Source: Candidatus Gastranaerophilales bacterium
GTDB taxonomy: Bacteria; Cyanobacteriota; Vampirovibrionia; Gastranaerophilales; Gastranaerophilaceae
Direction: 5' to 3'
Length of the DNA: 64,000 bases
NCBI GenBank assembly: GCA_944325665.1
Contig: CALVAY010000009.1
Location: 1 to 64,000 of the forward strand
Both the position numbers and the translations under genes were made by a program. The notes beneath the pieces are model-generated. The model saw only the letters and a program-made list of their open reading frames with translations. It was not told the DNA's origin and searched no databases. Shown here in pieces: positions 1 to 8,264 of this stretch (position 1 is its first letter; every line of letters starts with the position of its first letter).

Positions 1-125
1 CGAGCTTCACTTAGTCCAGTGTCGCATAAGCCCACCACCTCATCGGTGCTGTGCATATGCTCACATCCTTAAGGCTCGCTCGTTGTTAAGCTAGTGCAAC
101 TGCACTGCTTAACAACTTCACTCGC
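1..125. other. GC-richer non-coding segment with long hairpin, cut by window edge
   Basis: This stretch is visibly richer in G+C than the flanking DNA and holds no convincing gene. Positions 82-116 form a near-perfect palindrome: arms GTTGTTAAGC and GCTTAACAAC enclose AGTGCA/TGCACT, with one unpaired T and a minimal loop. The flanks carry a GCTCGCTCG / ACTCGC partial repeat. On the minus strand a short reading frame opens at an ATG near position 54 and runs off the window edge. It is too short to judge. The segment could be the end of an interspersed repeat or a structured RNA whose remainder lies outside the window. Confidence 0.45.
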
Positions 126-160
126 AAAAAAAACGGCTAATGCAAAAGCATTGAAGCCGT
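126..160 (-). terminator. Rho-independent terminator downstream of rmuC
   Basis: Read on the minus strand, ACGGCT pairs with AGCCGT and GCATT with AATGC around an AAAA/TTTT loop. The hairpin is followed by eight T residues (plus-strand A run 126-133). It lies about 115 bases past the rmuC stop and should end that leftward transcript. Confidence 0.8.
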
Positions 161-275
161 GATGGATAGAATTAGTATTACGGAGTTTATAGAGGAGTTT
201 ACATCAGCATTAAATCACATAAATTTTTTTGTTTGTTAGTTTTTTCTAAAATTTGTCAAACAATTTTACAAAAAT

Positions 276-1475
276 TTACAATGCAGTCTCTATTAACTCG
301 GCTTCGCCCTCTAAATACTTCTTATCTATTGAATTAGAAGGACTTACGCCAAAATCTTTCAACTTTTCACTTTGCCCCAAAAGTCCACCACGTCCTGTAA
401 GCGTTGTAAAAATATTTCCAAAAGTCTTTTGCACTGTTGTAAAGTTTGTCTGCAACTTTTCCAAGTGCGAAACAAGCGTATAAACTTTTGAATAAATACC
501 CTCACTTAATTTTATAATTTCTCTTATATTTTTCTCCTGATTTTTTTGCGTCCAAGAGTACTTAATTACTCGAAGCGTTGCTATTAACGATGCGGGGCCA
601 ACGATTAAAACCTGCTTTTTATATGCATCTTCAACAAGTTTTTGATTAGAATAAATATAATTTATGCAACCCTCAACAGGTATAAACATAATTGTAAAGT
701 CAGGAGTCGCAAGCCCTTCTAAATCACGGTATTTACCGCCCAGCTCATCAATCCTAAGTTCAATCGCCTTATAAAATCTTTTTAAAATTTCGCTTTTTTC
801 TTCCTCATCCTCGCATTCAACAAAATTCAAAAAATCAACCAAAGACATTTTTGAATCAATAACTATATTTTTATTATCTTCAGGGTAATAAACAACGGCA
901 TCGGGGATAATCCTCTGTCCGTTTGGATCAAGATTTGATTTAAAACCTTTTTGTGTAATATAGTTGCCTCTTTGGGCATCATCGTTAATATTAACCAAAC
1001 CCGAAGTTTTTAGAATATTCTCTAAAATCATCTCGCCAAAAACCCCTCTGGACTTGGAATTTTCCTTTAGGGCACGAGTCAGGTTTTCTGCCTGCATTCT
1101 GATTAAATTATTCTCATTTGTTAAAGACTTAATCTGCTCCTGAATAATATTAGTGTTTTTAACGCCTGAAACGTTAAATTCTTCAACTTTTTTTTGAAAC
1201 TCTAAAATTCTTTCCTTAAGGGGATTAAGCTGGTTATCAAGCTTTTTTAGGTTCTGCTCCTCAAGCATTTGCTGTTTTTCAAGAATTGCAGAATTGGCAA
1301 GGTTTACAAACTCCTCTTTTATTGTTTCGCATAAATTTTGAGAAGTTTTTTGTGAATTTTCCAAGTTCTTAACTTCACCTTCAAGCCTTGCTTTTTGAAC
1401 ATCAAAATTTAGCTTTGAAATTAAAAAGCCTAAAACAAGCCCTAAAACAACGCCAAAAATTATATATAAAATCAT
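276..1475 (-). CDS. rmuC: RmuC-family DNA recombination protein
   Basis: This is a 399-residue protein of the RmuC family (PF02646), within the usual length for the family. Residues 2-20 form one hydrophobic N-terminal helix, probably an inner-membrane anchor. Residues ~22-130 are Lys/Glu-rich coiled coil, and the rest is the nuclease-like RmuC core. That core includes RGVFGE, the stretch [12 protein letters not shown] and the IDSKMSL segment. Family members limit rearrangement at inverted repeats, and the catalytic role is inferred from homology rather than shown in most species. The ATG at 1475 follows GGGGGAAG at a suitable distance. The gene starts 15 bases after a tRNA-Arg on the same strand, so the two may share a transcript ending at the terminator at 126-160. 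Confidence 0.93.
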   Translation of the reverse strand: MILYIIFGVVLGLVLGFLISKLNFDVQKARLEGEVKNLENSQKTSQNLCETIKEEFVNLANSAILEKQQMLEEQNLKKLDNQLNPLKERILEFQKKVEEFNVSGVKNTNIIQEQIKSLTNENNLIRMQAENLTRALKENSKSRGVFGEMILENILKTSGLVNINDDAQRGNYITQKGFKSNLDPNGQRIIPDAVVYYPEDNKNIVIDSKMSLVDFLNFVECEDEEEKSEILKRFYKAIELRIDELGGKYRDLEGLATPDFTIMFIPVEGCINYIYSNQKLVEDAYKKQVLIVGPASLIATLRVIKYSWTQKNQEKNIREIIKLSEGIYSKVYTLVSHLEKLQTNFTTVQKTFGNIFTTLTGRGGLLGQSEKLKDFGVSPSNSIDKKYLEGEAELIETAL

Positions 1476-1490
1476 ATCTTCCCCCTATAT

Positions 1491-1564
1491 TATGCCCGAT
1501 GGGAGTTGAACCCATGACCTTTGGCTTCGGAAACCAACGCTCTATCCGACTGAGCTACGGGCAC
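1491..1564 (-). tRNA. tRNA-Arg (anticodon CCG)
   Basis: The minus strand folds as a cloverleaf. The acceptor stem is GTGCCCG/CGGGCAT with a G-U first pair, the D arm begins GCTCAG, and the anticodon stem TTGGT/GCCAA closes loop TTCCGAA. The T stem is ATGGG/CCCAT with loop TTCAACT. The CCG anticodon reads CGG arginine codons. CCA is not encoded. No variable-arm extension is seen. Confidence 0.95.
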
Positions 1565-1584
1565 GCACACTTTATACAAACCCT

Positions 1585-1590
1585 ATTATA
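1585..1590 (-). promoter_or_regulatory. Likely -10 box for tRNA-Arg
   Basis: A perfect TATAAT lies on the minus strand about 20 bases before the mature tRNA 5' end, leaving a short precursor leader. No good -35 hexamer is visible. The box is downstream of the oadB terminator, which supports independent transcription. Confidence 0.6.
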
Positions 1591-1614
1591 CCCTAAAAAA
1601 TAATACCGGAACAT

Positions 1615-1648
1615 GAAAAAATGCGGCCCTTAAACTAAGAACCGCATT
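1615..1648 (-). terminator. Terminator of the oxaloacetate decarboxylase operon
   Basis: On the minus strand AATGCGG pairs with CCGCATT and the stem continues through TTCTTA/TAAGGG (two G-U pairs), giving about 13 pairs around a 3-base loop. A run of T follows (A run 1615-1620 on the plus strand). It begins 17 bases after the oadB stop. Confidence 0.88.
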
Positions 1649-1665
1649 TATATTGCTAAAATAAA

Positions 1666-2835
1666 TTAGTGGCAAATTGCAAGCAATACACCTGCTGCAA
1701 CAGCTGAACCAATTACACCTGCTACGTTTGGACCCATAGCGTGCATTAGCAAGTAGTTGTTTTGGTTGTATTCAAGACCAACTTTGTTAACTACACGAGC
1801 TGCCATCGGAACGGCACTAACACCGGCCGCACCGATAAGAGGGTTGATAGGTGTTTTTGAGAATTTGTTCATAATCTTACCAAATATTACACCCATACCG
1901 GTTGCAAAGCTGAATGCCAGCAAACCAAGTACAAGGATATATAGAGTTTGAACAGTTAAGAACTGACTTGCTTGAAGTTTTGAACCTACTGATAAACCAA
2001 GCAAAATTGTAACAATGTTGATGAATTCGTTTTGCAAGGTTTTAGAAAGTCTTTCCACAACTCCTGATTCTTTACATAAGTTACCAAATGCAAGAGCACC
2101 GACAAGCGGACAAGCATCAGGAAGAAGAATTATGCAAAGACCGAGTACCAAAAGCGGGAACACGATTTTTTCACGTTGTGAAACTTCTCTCATTTGAGTC
2201 ATTTCAATTAATCGTTCTTTTTTAGTTGTAAGCATTTTCATAATAGGAGGTTGAATAATCGGAACAAGAGCCATATATGAATATGCAGCAACTGCGATTG
2301 CACCTAACAATTCAGGAGCAAGTCTTGAAGTAACGAAAATTGATGTAGGACCGTCAGCACCACCTATAATACCGATAGATGCTGCCTGAGGAAGCGTAAA
2401 GCCAAGAAGCAGTGCAAAAAGCAAAGTTGAGAAAATACCGAACTGTGCAGCACCACCTAGTAGAGCAGTTTTTGGGTTTGCAAGCAAAGGACCGAAGTCA
2501 GTCATAGCGCCGACACCCATAAAGATAAACAGAGGGAACAGACCTGCGTGAATACCTGCTTCATATACTATACCTAAAAATCCTTTAGGGCCTGCTATAT
2601 CACACACGGGAATGTTTGCCAAAATACCGCCAAATGCAATAGGTACAAGTAAAAGAGGTTCAAATTCTTTCTTAATACCTAAGTACAAAAGTACAAGACA
2701 AACAAGGAACATAATAGGCGCACCGTACATGTGCATTATCTGTTCTGCACCCGAGAGGTTAGGGTCAGCAGGGAGTATCATGTTGTATATCCCTGTTGAC
2801 TTCCATAAGTTTGCAAAAATATCTGTAAAGTTCAT
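1666..2835 (-). CDS. oadB: Oxaloacetate decarboxylase beta subunit (Na+ pump)
   Basis: This is a 389-residue polytopic membrane protein of the OadB/GcdB/MmdB family (PF03977). The subunit removes CO2 from carboxybiotin on the alpha subunit and couples this to Na+ export. Diagnostic features are [11 protein letters not shown] near residues 111-121, the signature GGADGPTS at 158-165 with its conserved Asp161, and the C-terminal [14 protein letters not shown] and [15 protein letters not shown] segments. Length is a little under the classical ~430. The gene is last in the gamma-alpha-beta operon, 11 bases after oadA. Its ATG at 2835 follows AAGGAGG, and a strong terminator closes the transcript. 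Family members accept methylmalonyl-CoA or glutaconyl-CoA systems as well; the neighbouring alpha subunit supports a pyruvate/oxaloacetate type. Confidence 0.93.
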   Translation of the reverse strand: MNFTDIFANLWKSTGIYNMILPADPNLSGAEQIMHMYGAPIMFLVCLVLLYLGIKKEFEPLLLVPIAFGGILANIPVCDIAGPKGFLGIVYEAGIHAGLFPLFIFMGVGAMTDFGPLLANPKTALLGGAAQFGIFSTLLFALLLGFTLPQAASIGIIGGADGPTSIFVTSRLAPELLGAIAVAAYSYMALVPIIQPPIMKMLTTKKERLIEMTQMREVSQREKIVFPLLVLGLCIILLPDACPLVGALAFGNLCKESGVVERLSKTLQNEFINIVTILLGLSVGSKLQASQFLTVQTLYILVLGLLAFSFATGMGVIFGKIMNKFSKTPINPLIGAAGVSAVPMAARVVNKVGLEYNQNNYLLMHAMGPNVAGVIGSAVAAGVLLAICH

Positions 2836-2846
2836 CTAATACCTCC

Positions 2847-4640
2847 TTAACCCAATGTAACCAGAACTTGGCCGTTTTTAACCTGTTCGCCTACATTAAC
2901 TTCGATTGAAGCAACTTTACCAGATTTTGGTGATTTGATTTCAGTTTCCATTTTCATAGCTTCAAGTACCAATAGTACATCGCCTTCTTCAATCATATCG
3001 TCTTCAGATACGTTAATTTTAAGAACAGCACCCGGAAGAGCCGCTTTAATAGGAGTTACATCAGATGAGCTAACGCCTTCTTTAGCTTCAATACCTTCTT
3101 TTACGGAAATATCGTAAGTTTTTCCGTTAACAACAGCTTTGCTGCCCTCAATTCTTACAGCGTATTTTTTATTGTTTACGCTTACCGTGTAGCCTTCGGG
3201 TTTTCCGTCCATATTGCATACCTCTTTCATTGTAGAATCTACTTTTCTAACACCTATTTGACCCTTGCCTTGAAGGAACATAATACCTTTTTCTTTACAA
3301 GCAGCAGCGATGAAAATATTTTCTTCTGTTTCTTCAAGATTTGCTTCTTTAAGCATTTTCTTAGCAGCTTCAATACCTTTGTTAGGATCTTTGTCGTTTA
3401 GGTCAACAACAAGTTCTGTTGTCGGTTTAAGACCAAGTTGTTCTTCAGCCATTTTAACAACTTCAGGGTCAGGTTCACAAGGAGTTTTACCGAAGTAACC
3501 AAGAACCATTTTTCCGTATCCTTCAGTCATTTTCTTCCAAGCACCGAACATTACGTTAGAGTAAGCTTGTTGGAAATAGAACTGAGAAACAGGAGTAACA
3601 GAAGTTGCAAAACCGCCTTTTTCAACAACTTCTTTCATCGCAGCAACAACTTCGGGGAATTTATCCATAGTGCCGTTATCTCTCATCATTTGAGTGTTAG
3701 CAGTTAAAGCACCACCCGGTAGAGGAGATGAGATAATAACAGGGTTAACCGCCATAGCTTCAGGAGGCAAGAAGTAATCTTTCATACATTCTTTAAAGAT
3801 TTCTTCAGTTTCAAGAATTTTTTCTACATCAATACCTAAATCGTAATCGCTGCCTTTTAGAGCATGCCACATAGAAACGATATCAGGTTGAGCAGTACCG
3901 CCTGAAACAGGTTTCATAGAAAGGTCGATACCGTCAGCACCACCGTCAAGAGCAGCTAAATATGCTGCAAGACCTGTACCTGCTGTTTCGTGAGAGTGGA
4001 AACGAATGTGCATATCAGGGCCCAAGATTTCTCTTGTTCTCTTAATTGTTTCATAAACTTTTTTAGGAGCAGAAGTACCTGAAGCATCTTTAAATGCTAA
4101 AGATGTGAAAGGAATACCTGCGTCTAATATAGAGCGAAGAACTCTTTCATAAAACTCAACGTCATGAGCGCCTTTGCAGCCTATGGGAAGCTCCATCATA
4201 GTGATTGTAACTTCATGGTTTAAGCCGTTATCAACGATACATTGACCTGAGTAAATTAAGTTATTAACATCGTTTAGGGCATCAAAGTTTCTGATTGTTG
4301 TCATGCCGTGTTTTTTGAACATTTTAGCGTGAAGGTTGATGATATCACGAGGTTGAGAATCAAGACCTACAACGTTAACACCGCGGGCAAGTGTTTGAAG
4401 GTTAACATCGGGACCCACTGTTTTTCTTATTGTATCCATCATATCAAATGCGTTTTCATTGCAGTAAAAAATTGGTGATTGAAAACGTGCGCCGCCGCCG
4501 ACTTCAAAATGCCTCAAGCCTGCATTTACCGCAGATTCAAGAGCGGGAAGAAAGTCCTTTGTGAATACTCTTGCGCCGTAAACGGATTGAAAACCGTCAC
4601 GGAACGAGGTATCCATAACTTTAATTTGTTTTTTTGTCAT
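2847..4640 (-). CDS. oadA: Biotin-dependent oxaloacetate decarboxylase alpha subunit (carboxyltransferase + biotinyl domain)
   Basis: A 597-residue protein joins an HMGL-like carboxyltransferase domain (residues ~5-270), a conserved PYC/OADA domain and a C-terminal biotinyl domain. Asp15 in DTSFRDG and the HSH motif near residue 218 are the expected metal ligands. The biotin-accepting lysine is Lys563 in EAMKM, 35 residues from the C-terminus, and a linker separates it from the catalytic part. The enzyme transfers the C4 carboxyl of oxaloacetate to biotin, and OadB then releases CO2 while pumping Na+. The ATG follows GAGG at eight bases. Neighbours are oadG upstream and oadB downstream, with a biotin ligase in the same operon. 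Pyruvate carboxylase subunit B is very similar in sequence, but the presence of beta and gamma subunits favours the decarboxylase. Confidence 0.93.
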   Translation of the reverse strand: MTKKQIKVMDTSFRDGFQSVYGARVFTKDFLPALESAVNAGLRHFEVGGGARFQSPIFYCNENAFDMMDTIRKTVGPDVNLQTLARGVNVVGLDSQPRDIINLHAKMFKKHGMTTIRNFDALNDVNNLIYSGQCIVDNGLNHEVTITMMELPIGCKGAHDVEFYERVLRSILDAGIPFTSLAFKDASGTSAPKKVYETIKRTREILGPDMHIRFHSHETAGTGLAAYLAALDGGADGIDLSMKPVSGGTAQPDIVSMWHALKGSDYDLGIDVEKILETEEIFKECMKDYFLPPEAMAVNPVIISSPLPGGALTANTQMMRDNGTMDKFPEVVAAMKEVVEKGGFATSVTPVSQFYFQQAYSNVMFGAWKKMTEGYGKMVLGYFGKTPCEPDPEVVKMAEEQLGLKPTTELVVDLNDKDPNKGIEAAKKMLKEANLEETEENIFIAAACKEKGIMFLQGKGQIGVRKVDSTMKEVCNMDGKPEGYTVSVNNKKYAVRIEGSKAVVNGKTYDISVKEGIEAKEGVSSSDVTPIKAALPGAVLKINVSEDDMIEEGDVLLVLEAMKMETEIKSPKSGKVASIEVNVGEQVKNGQVLVTLG

Positions 4641-4667
4641 AATTTTATCCTCTTTTTTTAACTGTAA

Positions 4668-4925
4668 TTAACGTTTGTTTAATACCGCAGCAATTGCAAT
4701 AGCAATGTCTTCACCAATTGAAACCGCTTGAGATTTCTTAGCCTGAGGCAAAGCTGCAACTTTTGCGGGGAATAGTTGATTTAATTTAGCAACGATAGCG
4801 CTCATAATGAACATAGCAACTACCATAATTGCAAGAAAACAAAAAACTACGCCCATGCCTGCTAATAACACAACAACTCCTTCTTCAAGCAAACCGGCGA
4901 GATTTTGCATAATACCTTCTAACAT
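4668..4925 (-). CDS. oadG: Oxaloacetate decarboxylase gamma subunit
   Basis: This 85-residue protein has one strong membrane helix (residues ~14-44) followed by a short basic, Ala/Gln-rich tail. That matches the OadG family (PF04277), the small anchor that holds alpha and beta together and binds Zn2+ in characterised enzymes. The C-terminal His or acidic zinc ligands of Klebsiella OadG are not obvious here. The start codon overlaps the 3' end of birA by seven bases and oadA follows 27 bases later, so the assignment rests strongly on operon position as well as the single-helix design. Confidence 0.85.
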   Translation of the reverse strand: MLEGIMQNLAGLLEEGVVVLLAGMGVVFCFLAIMVVAMFIMSAIVAKLNQLFPAKVAALPQAKKSQAVSIGEDIAIAIAAVLNKR

Positions 4926-5485
4926 ACCATTTCTCCTTTATTACCGTTTAGTAAAAAATCTTCCCAATCATTTTTAAAATTGTTTAGCAACTTGTCTAAA
5001 AACTCCTCTTTATCAACAGGTCTGCCTATTTCAAGAGCAAGAGAAGTTGCAGGAATATCAATATTTTTAACCTCATCAGCGTCAAGGTTTAAATTAATTC
5101 CCATACCGACTATAACACCCCTAAACTCACTTCCCACAAAGACAGATTCGGCCAAAATGCCTGAAATTTTTTTACCGTCAATTAAAACATCGTTGGGGTA
5201 TTTAAACTTGGGGACAACACCGTACTCTTCGAGCGTTTGAGCTGCTTTAAAACTTGAATATCTGGTTAGTTCATTTAAGTGTTCTATGTTCTTGGGCTTC
5301 AAAACTATTGAAATGTATATATTCCCGCCGTTTTTGGAGCTGGAATACCATTTTCTTTCGAACTGTCCATGCCCTTGGGTTTGAACATTGGCACTTACAA
5401 CCTCGAAATCACCCAATGTATTAAGGTGTTTTCTTGCCCATACACTCGTAGAATCTATCTCATCCAAGTTAATTATTTTATGCAT
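4919..5485 (-). CDS. birA: Biotin-[acetyl-CoA-carboxylase] ligase, catalytic-domain-only
   Basis: A 188-residue biotin protein ligase containing only the catalytic core (PF03099). There is no N-terminal HTH and the C-terminal SH3-like domain is missing or very reduced, so it should not act as a repressor. Recognisable parts are SANVQTQGHGQ in the biotin-adenylate loop, KYPNDVLIDGKKISGILAE with the catalytic Lys and GVIVGMGINLN. The loop usually reads GRGRxGRxW; here it is GHGQFERKW, so two of the usual arginines are replaced. The gene overlaps oadG by 7 bases, implying that it biotinylates OadA. No Shine-Dalgarno sequence is visible. A TAAGAT overlapping the ldcA stop sits 6 bases before the ATG and could give a leaderless transcript. 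Confidence 0.92.
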   Translation of the reverse strand: MHKIINLDEIDSTSVWARKHLNTLGDFEVVSANVQTQGHGQFERKWYSSSKNGGNIYISIVLKPKNIEHLNELTRYSSFKAAQTLEEYGVVPKFKYPNDVLIDGKKISGILAESVFVGSEFRGVIVGMGINLNLDADEVKNIDIPATSLALEIGRPVDKEEFLDKLLNNFKNDWEDFLLNGNKGEMVC

Positions 5486-5494
5486 GACTTTATC

Positions 5495-6361
5495 TTACAA
5501 CAAACAAATTTTTCCACCAAACAATTTTGCACTTTTTCCAAACGGCACCACAGTGTTGTTTTTGCCGTGCGTGATGTCGTAGTTGTAGTATGTTGGGACA
5601 GAAAATTTCTTTGCATAATTTAACAAGAGCGTTTCAAGTTTTTTCTGCTCGTCTTTATTCAATCCCAAAAACTCACCAAAAATTATCCCTTTGATTTTCT
5701 CTCTTAAATTAAAATTCCGATAAATTTGCATAAGCATTTTATCTATCTTATATAAAGGCTCGTTAATATCTTCCAAAAATAAGATTATATTTTTATCGGG
5801 AAGATAATTAGAAGAACCGAAAAGACTTACTATTGTTGATAAATTTCCGCCCCAAAGGATACCTTCACAATCTCCTTGAAGAAGGGTTTTAAATTTCTTT
5901 TTTGGAAGAATTTCTTTTTGATTATTTATTAAATTTATATAGCGTTCAAAATTCTCAAAGCAAAAACCGTTCATAAGCATCGGGCTATGATAGCTGACAA
6001 GAGCGCTTTTAGCATAAAAAGCAGCAAGAAAAGCGGTTATATCTGAACTTCCGATAAAAATTTTCGGATTATTTTTAATTATTTCATAATCAATATCATC
6101 TAAAATTCTAATTGCACCAAAGCCGCCGCGAGAGGCTAAGATAACCTTGACTTCATCATCCAAAAAAGCCGAGTGCAAGTCTAAAAGACGCTCTTTGTCT
6201 TCTCCTGCAAGATAACCGTTTTGCTTTAGCGCATTTGGGAAAACTTTTACCTTATAGCCGATTTGAGAAATATAATTTACCCTCTCATAAAAGCCTTCCT
6301 TGTCGGAAATTGCTCCTGAGGGCGAAATTATACCGATTGTGTCCCCTAAATTTATTTTCAT
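5495..6361 (-). CDS. ldcA: LD-carboxypeptidase (peptidase family S66)
   Basis: A 288-residue serine peptidase of family S66 (LdcA/MccF), which trims the terminal D-Ala from L,D-linked muropeptides during cell-wall recycling, or cleaves related amide bonds. The catalytic set is visible: Ser106 in IGSSDIT, Glu197 in LFLEDINEP and His265 in THGKNN. The sequence starts IGIISPSG, as is usual for the family, and ILASRGGFGA matches the conserved glycine-rich loop. No signal peptide is present, so it is cytoplasmic. The start has no Shine-Dalgarno sequence but lies 6 bases after a perfect TATAAT (6368-6373, minus), suggesting leaderless expression. It is the first gene of the run leading to birA and the oad genes; the functional link to decarboxylase is not apparent. 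Confidence 0.92.
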   Translation of the reverse strand: MKINLGDTIGIISPSGAISDKEGFYERVNYISQIGYKVKVFPNALKQNGYLAGEDKERLLDLHSAFLDDEVKVILASRGGFGAIRILDDIDYEIIKNNPKIFIGSSDITAFLAAFYAKSALVSYHSPMLMNGFCFENFERYINLINNQKEILPKKKFKTLLQGDCEGILWGGNLSTIVSLFGSSNYLPDKNIILFLEDINEPLYKIDKMLMQIYRNFNLREKIKGIIFGEFLGLNKDEQKKLETLLLNYAKKFSVPTYYNYDITHGKNNTVVPFGKSAKLFGGKICLL

Positions 6362-6367
6362 ACAAGA

Positions 6368-6373
6368 ATTATA
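6368..6373 (-). promoter_or_regulatory. -10 box of ldcA-birA-oad operon, leaderless geometry
   Basis: TATAAT on the minus strand ends 6 bases before the ldcA ATG at 6361, so the predicted +1 is the start codon itself. No Shine-Dalgarno sequence fits between. Confidence 0.7.
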
Positions 6374-6404
6374 AATTAAAAAAGATAAGATAGCATTTTT
6401 GTAA

Positions 6405-6410
6405 TATAAT
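6405..6410 (+). promoter_or_regulatory. -10 box of dnaX, leaderless geometry
   Basis: TATAAT at 6405-6410 is followed by TATTTT and then the dnaX ATG at 6417. The -35 region is poor (AAGATA). With the divergent ldcA box, both promoters fit in 55 bases between two start codons. Confidence 0.7.
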
Positions 6411-6416
6411 TATTTT

Positions 6417-8204
6417 ATGAGTGAAAATTATTTGCCGTTATTTAGAAAATACAGACCGCAAAAGTTCTCAGACCTTGTGGGTCAGGAAAATTTGGTTAAA
6501 GCACTTACTAACGCAATTGAGCTTAAAAGAATTGCAAATGCGTATCTTTTCTGCGGCCCAAGGGGTACGGGTAAAACCTCGAGTGCAAGAATTTTGGCAA
6601 AATCTCTTAATTGTGTAGAAGGCCCGACTGTTGAACCCTGCCAAAAGTGCGCAAGCTGTGAAAGCATTACAAACGCAACGGGGGTGGATGTAATTGAAAT
6701 CGACGCCGCAACAAACAGAGGAGTTGAAGGCGCAGAGGATTTAATAGAACAGGTTCACTACGCACCTGTTAGCGGCAAGTATAAAATTTTTATAATAGAT
6801 GAAGTACATATGCTTACTGCTGCGGCATTTAACGCACTTTTAAAAACTTTTGAAGAACCGCCAGAAAATGTAATTTTTATCCTTGCAACGACAGAACCGC
6901 ACAAAGTCATAGAAACAATTGTAAGTCGTTGTCAAAGATTTGACTTCAGAAGAATAACGGTAGATGACATTGTAAAAAGACTAAAAGAAATCTCTGAACT
7001 TGAGAATATAAACATTGACGAAGAGGCACTTTTTACAATAGCTAAAAATGTATCAGGCGGCATGAGAGATTCTTTGGCACTTTTGGATCAGGTAAGCATC
7101 TTAGGTGCAAAAGAAAAAATTACAAAAGAAACAATTGAAGAGCTTTTGGGTAAAGTTACTTTTGACAAATTAATCAATTTGCTTGATTTAATTGTATCTC
7201 AAGATATTGAGGCAGCAATCAGCCTTGTCGGACAAATTTACGAAAAGGGTTCTGAGCCAAGAAACCTGTGTGAGAATTTCTTGGAATTTTTAAGAAATGT
7301 TCTTATTGTAATTAACTCTAAAGAGCCAAAGGACGCAATAAAATTTACAACTCTAAATACATCAGACATCGAAGTAATTTTAGGCAAAAACTATGATTCA
7401 AGCTTGTGCTCTAAAATTTTAGATATTGCAATAGAATATTATAAGGAAATTAAAACCGCACAAAACCCCTACCTTTGGGTTGAGCTGATGATTATTAAAT
7501 CTGCAAAAGCAAATTCGCAGTTGACTTATGCACCTCAAAAAACACAACAAAAGGCTCAAGAGGTAAATGTGCAAATTGAAAAACCAAAAGTGCAAGAGCC
7601 AAAAGTTGAGCCAAAGGTACAAATCCAAGCTGAACCAATACAAAAAGAGCCTGTTAAAGAAGAAATTCAAGAAATTAAAGAAGAGCCTGAAGAGCAAGAA
7701 CAAAGAATTGAAACACCAAGCCCAATAAATACACAAAGCGCGGGGGATGAAATAACAATTTGGAGCAATATCGTAAATTCTATTGAAAGCGTTCCTGCTA
7801 AATTTTTCTACTCAGGTATGGGAAAACTGATTGAAATTTCTGAAAATAAGATAGTTTTAGGCTTTATAAATCAAAATGTAATTGCGCAAGCAAAATCCGA
7901 CCTTAAACACAAAGCCTTAATTGAAGGCGAGAAGAAAGCTTTTGGCGGAAAGTACATTTTTGAATTTGTGCAATTAAGCGAAAATATAAAACCGCTTGAG
8001 GGTGCAAATATTAAACCTCAAATTAAGCAAGAGCCAAAACAAAAAGCAGATACAAGTTTTAAAAAGCCCCAAGAAAATTCTCAAGCAACCGAGCAAGATA
8101 CTGCAGAAGAGCAGGAAAATCACAAAAAGGTTATAGACACTTCAACGTATAGCCCTAAAATCAAAGATATGCTCGAAGCTTTTGGCGGGAAAATTATAGA
8201 TTAA
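6417..8204 (+). CDS. dnaX: DNA polymerase III subunit gamma/tau (clamp loader)
   Basis: A 595-residue DnaX. The AAA+ module begins LFRKYRPQKFSDLVGQ and has Walker A GPRGTGKT at 47-54, zinc-binding Cys66, Cys75, Cys78 and Cys81, and Walker B/DEAH-like IIDEVHML. The SRCQRFDFRR sensor segment contains the arginine finger, and the lid and collar domains follow. From about residue 375 to 440 there is a Glu/Pro/Lys/Gln-rich low-complexity linker, then a C-terminal domain equivalent to the tau part that binds polymerase alpha. The subunit loads the sliding clamp at the fork. No programmed frameshift heptamer (A AAA AAG) was noticed at the gamma/tau junction. Expression looks leaderless, because TATAAT ends six bases before the ATG. 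Confidence 0.97.
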   Translation: MSENYLPLFRKYRPQKFSDLVGQENLVKALTNAIELKRIANAYLFCGPRGTGKTSSARILAKSLNCVEGPTVEPCQKCASCESITNATGVDVIEIDAATNRGVEGAEDLIEQVHYAPVSGKYKIFIIDEVHMLTAAAFNALLKTFEEPPENVIFILATTEPHKVIETIVSRCQRFDFRRITVDDIVKRLKEISELENINIDEEALFTIAKNVSGGMRDSLALLDQVSILGAKEKITKETIEELLGKVTFDKLINLLDLIVSQDIEAAISLVGQIYEKGSEPRNLCENFLEFLRNVLIVINSKEPKDAIKFTTLNTSDIEVILGKNYDSSLCSKILDIAIEYYKEIKTAQNPYLWVELMIIKSAKANSQLTYAPQKTQQKAQEVNVQIEKPKVQEPKVEPKVQIQAEPIQKEPVKEEIQEIKEEPEEQEQRIETPSPINTQSAGDEITIWSNIVNSIESVPAKFFYSGMGKLIEISENKIVLGFINQNVIAQAKSDLKHKALIEGEKKAFGGKYIFEFVQLSENIKPLEGANIKPQIKQEPKQKADTSFKKPQENSQATEQDTAEEQENHKKVIDTSTYSPKIKDMLEAFGGKIID

Positions 8205-8230
8205 TGTTACAAAATATTAAGTGTAATAAA

Positions 8231-8258
8231 TTGACTTAATCACTGTTTTATGTACAAT
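8231..8258 (+). promoter_or_regulatory. Strong sigma-70-type promoter giving a leaderless mRNA
   Basis: TTGACT (8231-8236), a 16-base spacer and TACAAT (8253-8258) form a near-consensus promoter. The predicted +1 falls on A8265, the first base of an ATG. An upstream in-frame ATG at 8250 lies inside the promoter and would not be transcribed, so it cannot be the start. Confidence 0.8.
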
Positions 8259-8264
8259 GGTCTT

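Noticed and set aside
7560-7720. Repeat-like codons in dnaX as possible CRISPR or tandem repeat
   Set aside because: Short imperfect repeats of AAAAGT/GAGCC codons only encode the low-complexity Glu/Pro/Lys linker.
7419-7736. 105-residue hydrophobic minus-strand frame
   Set aside because: It is the antisense of the Glu/Lys/Pro-rich linker of dnaX, which produces Leu/Phe-rich sequence by composition.
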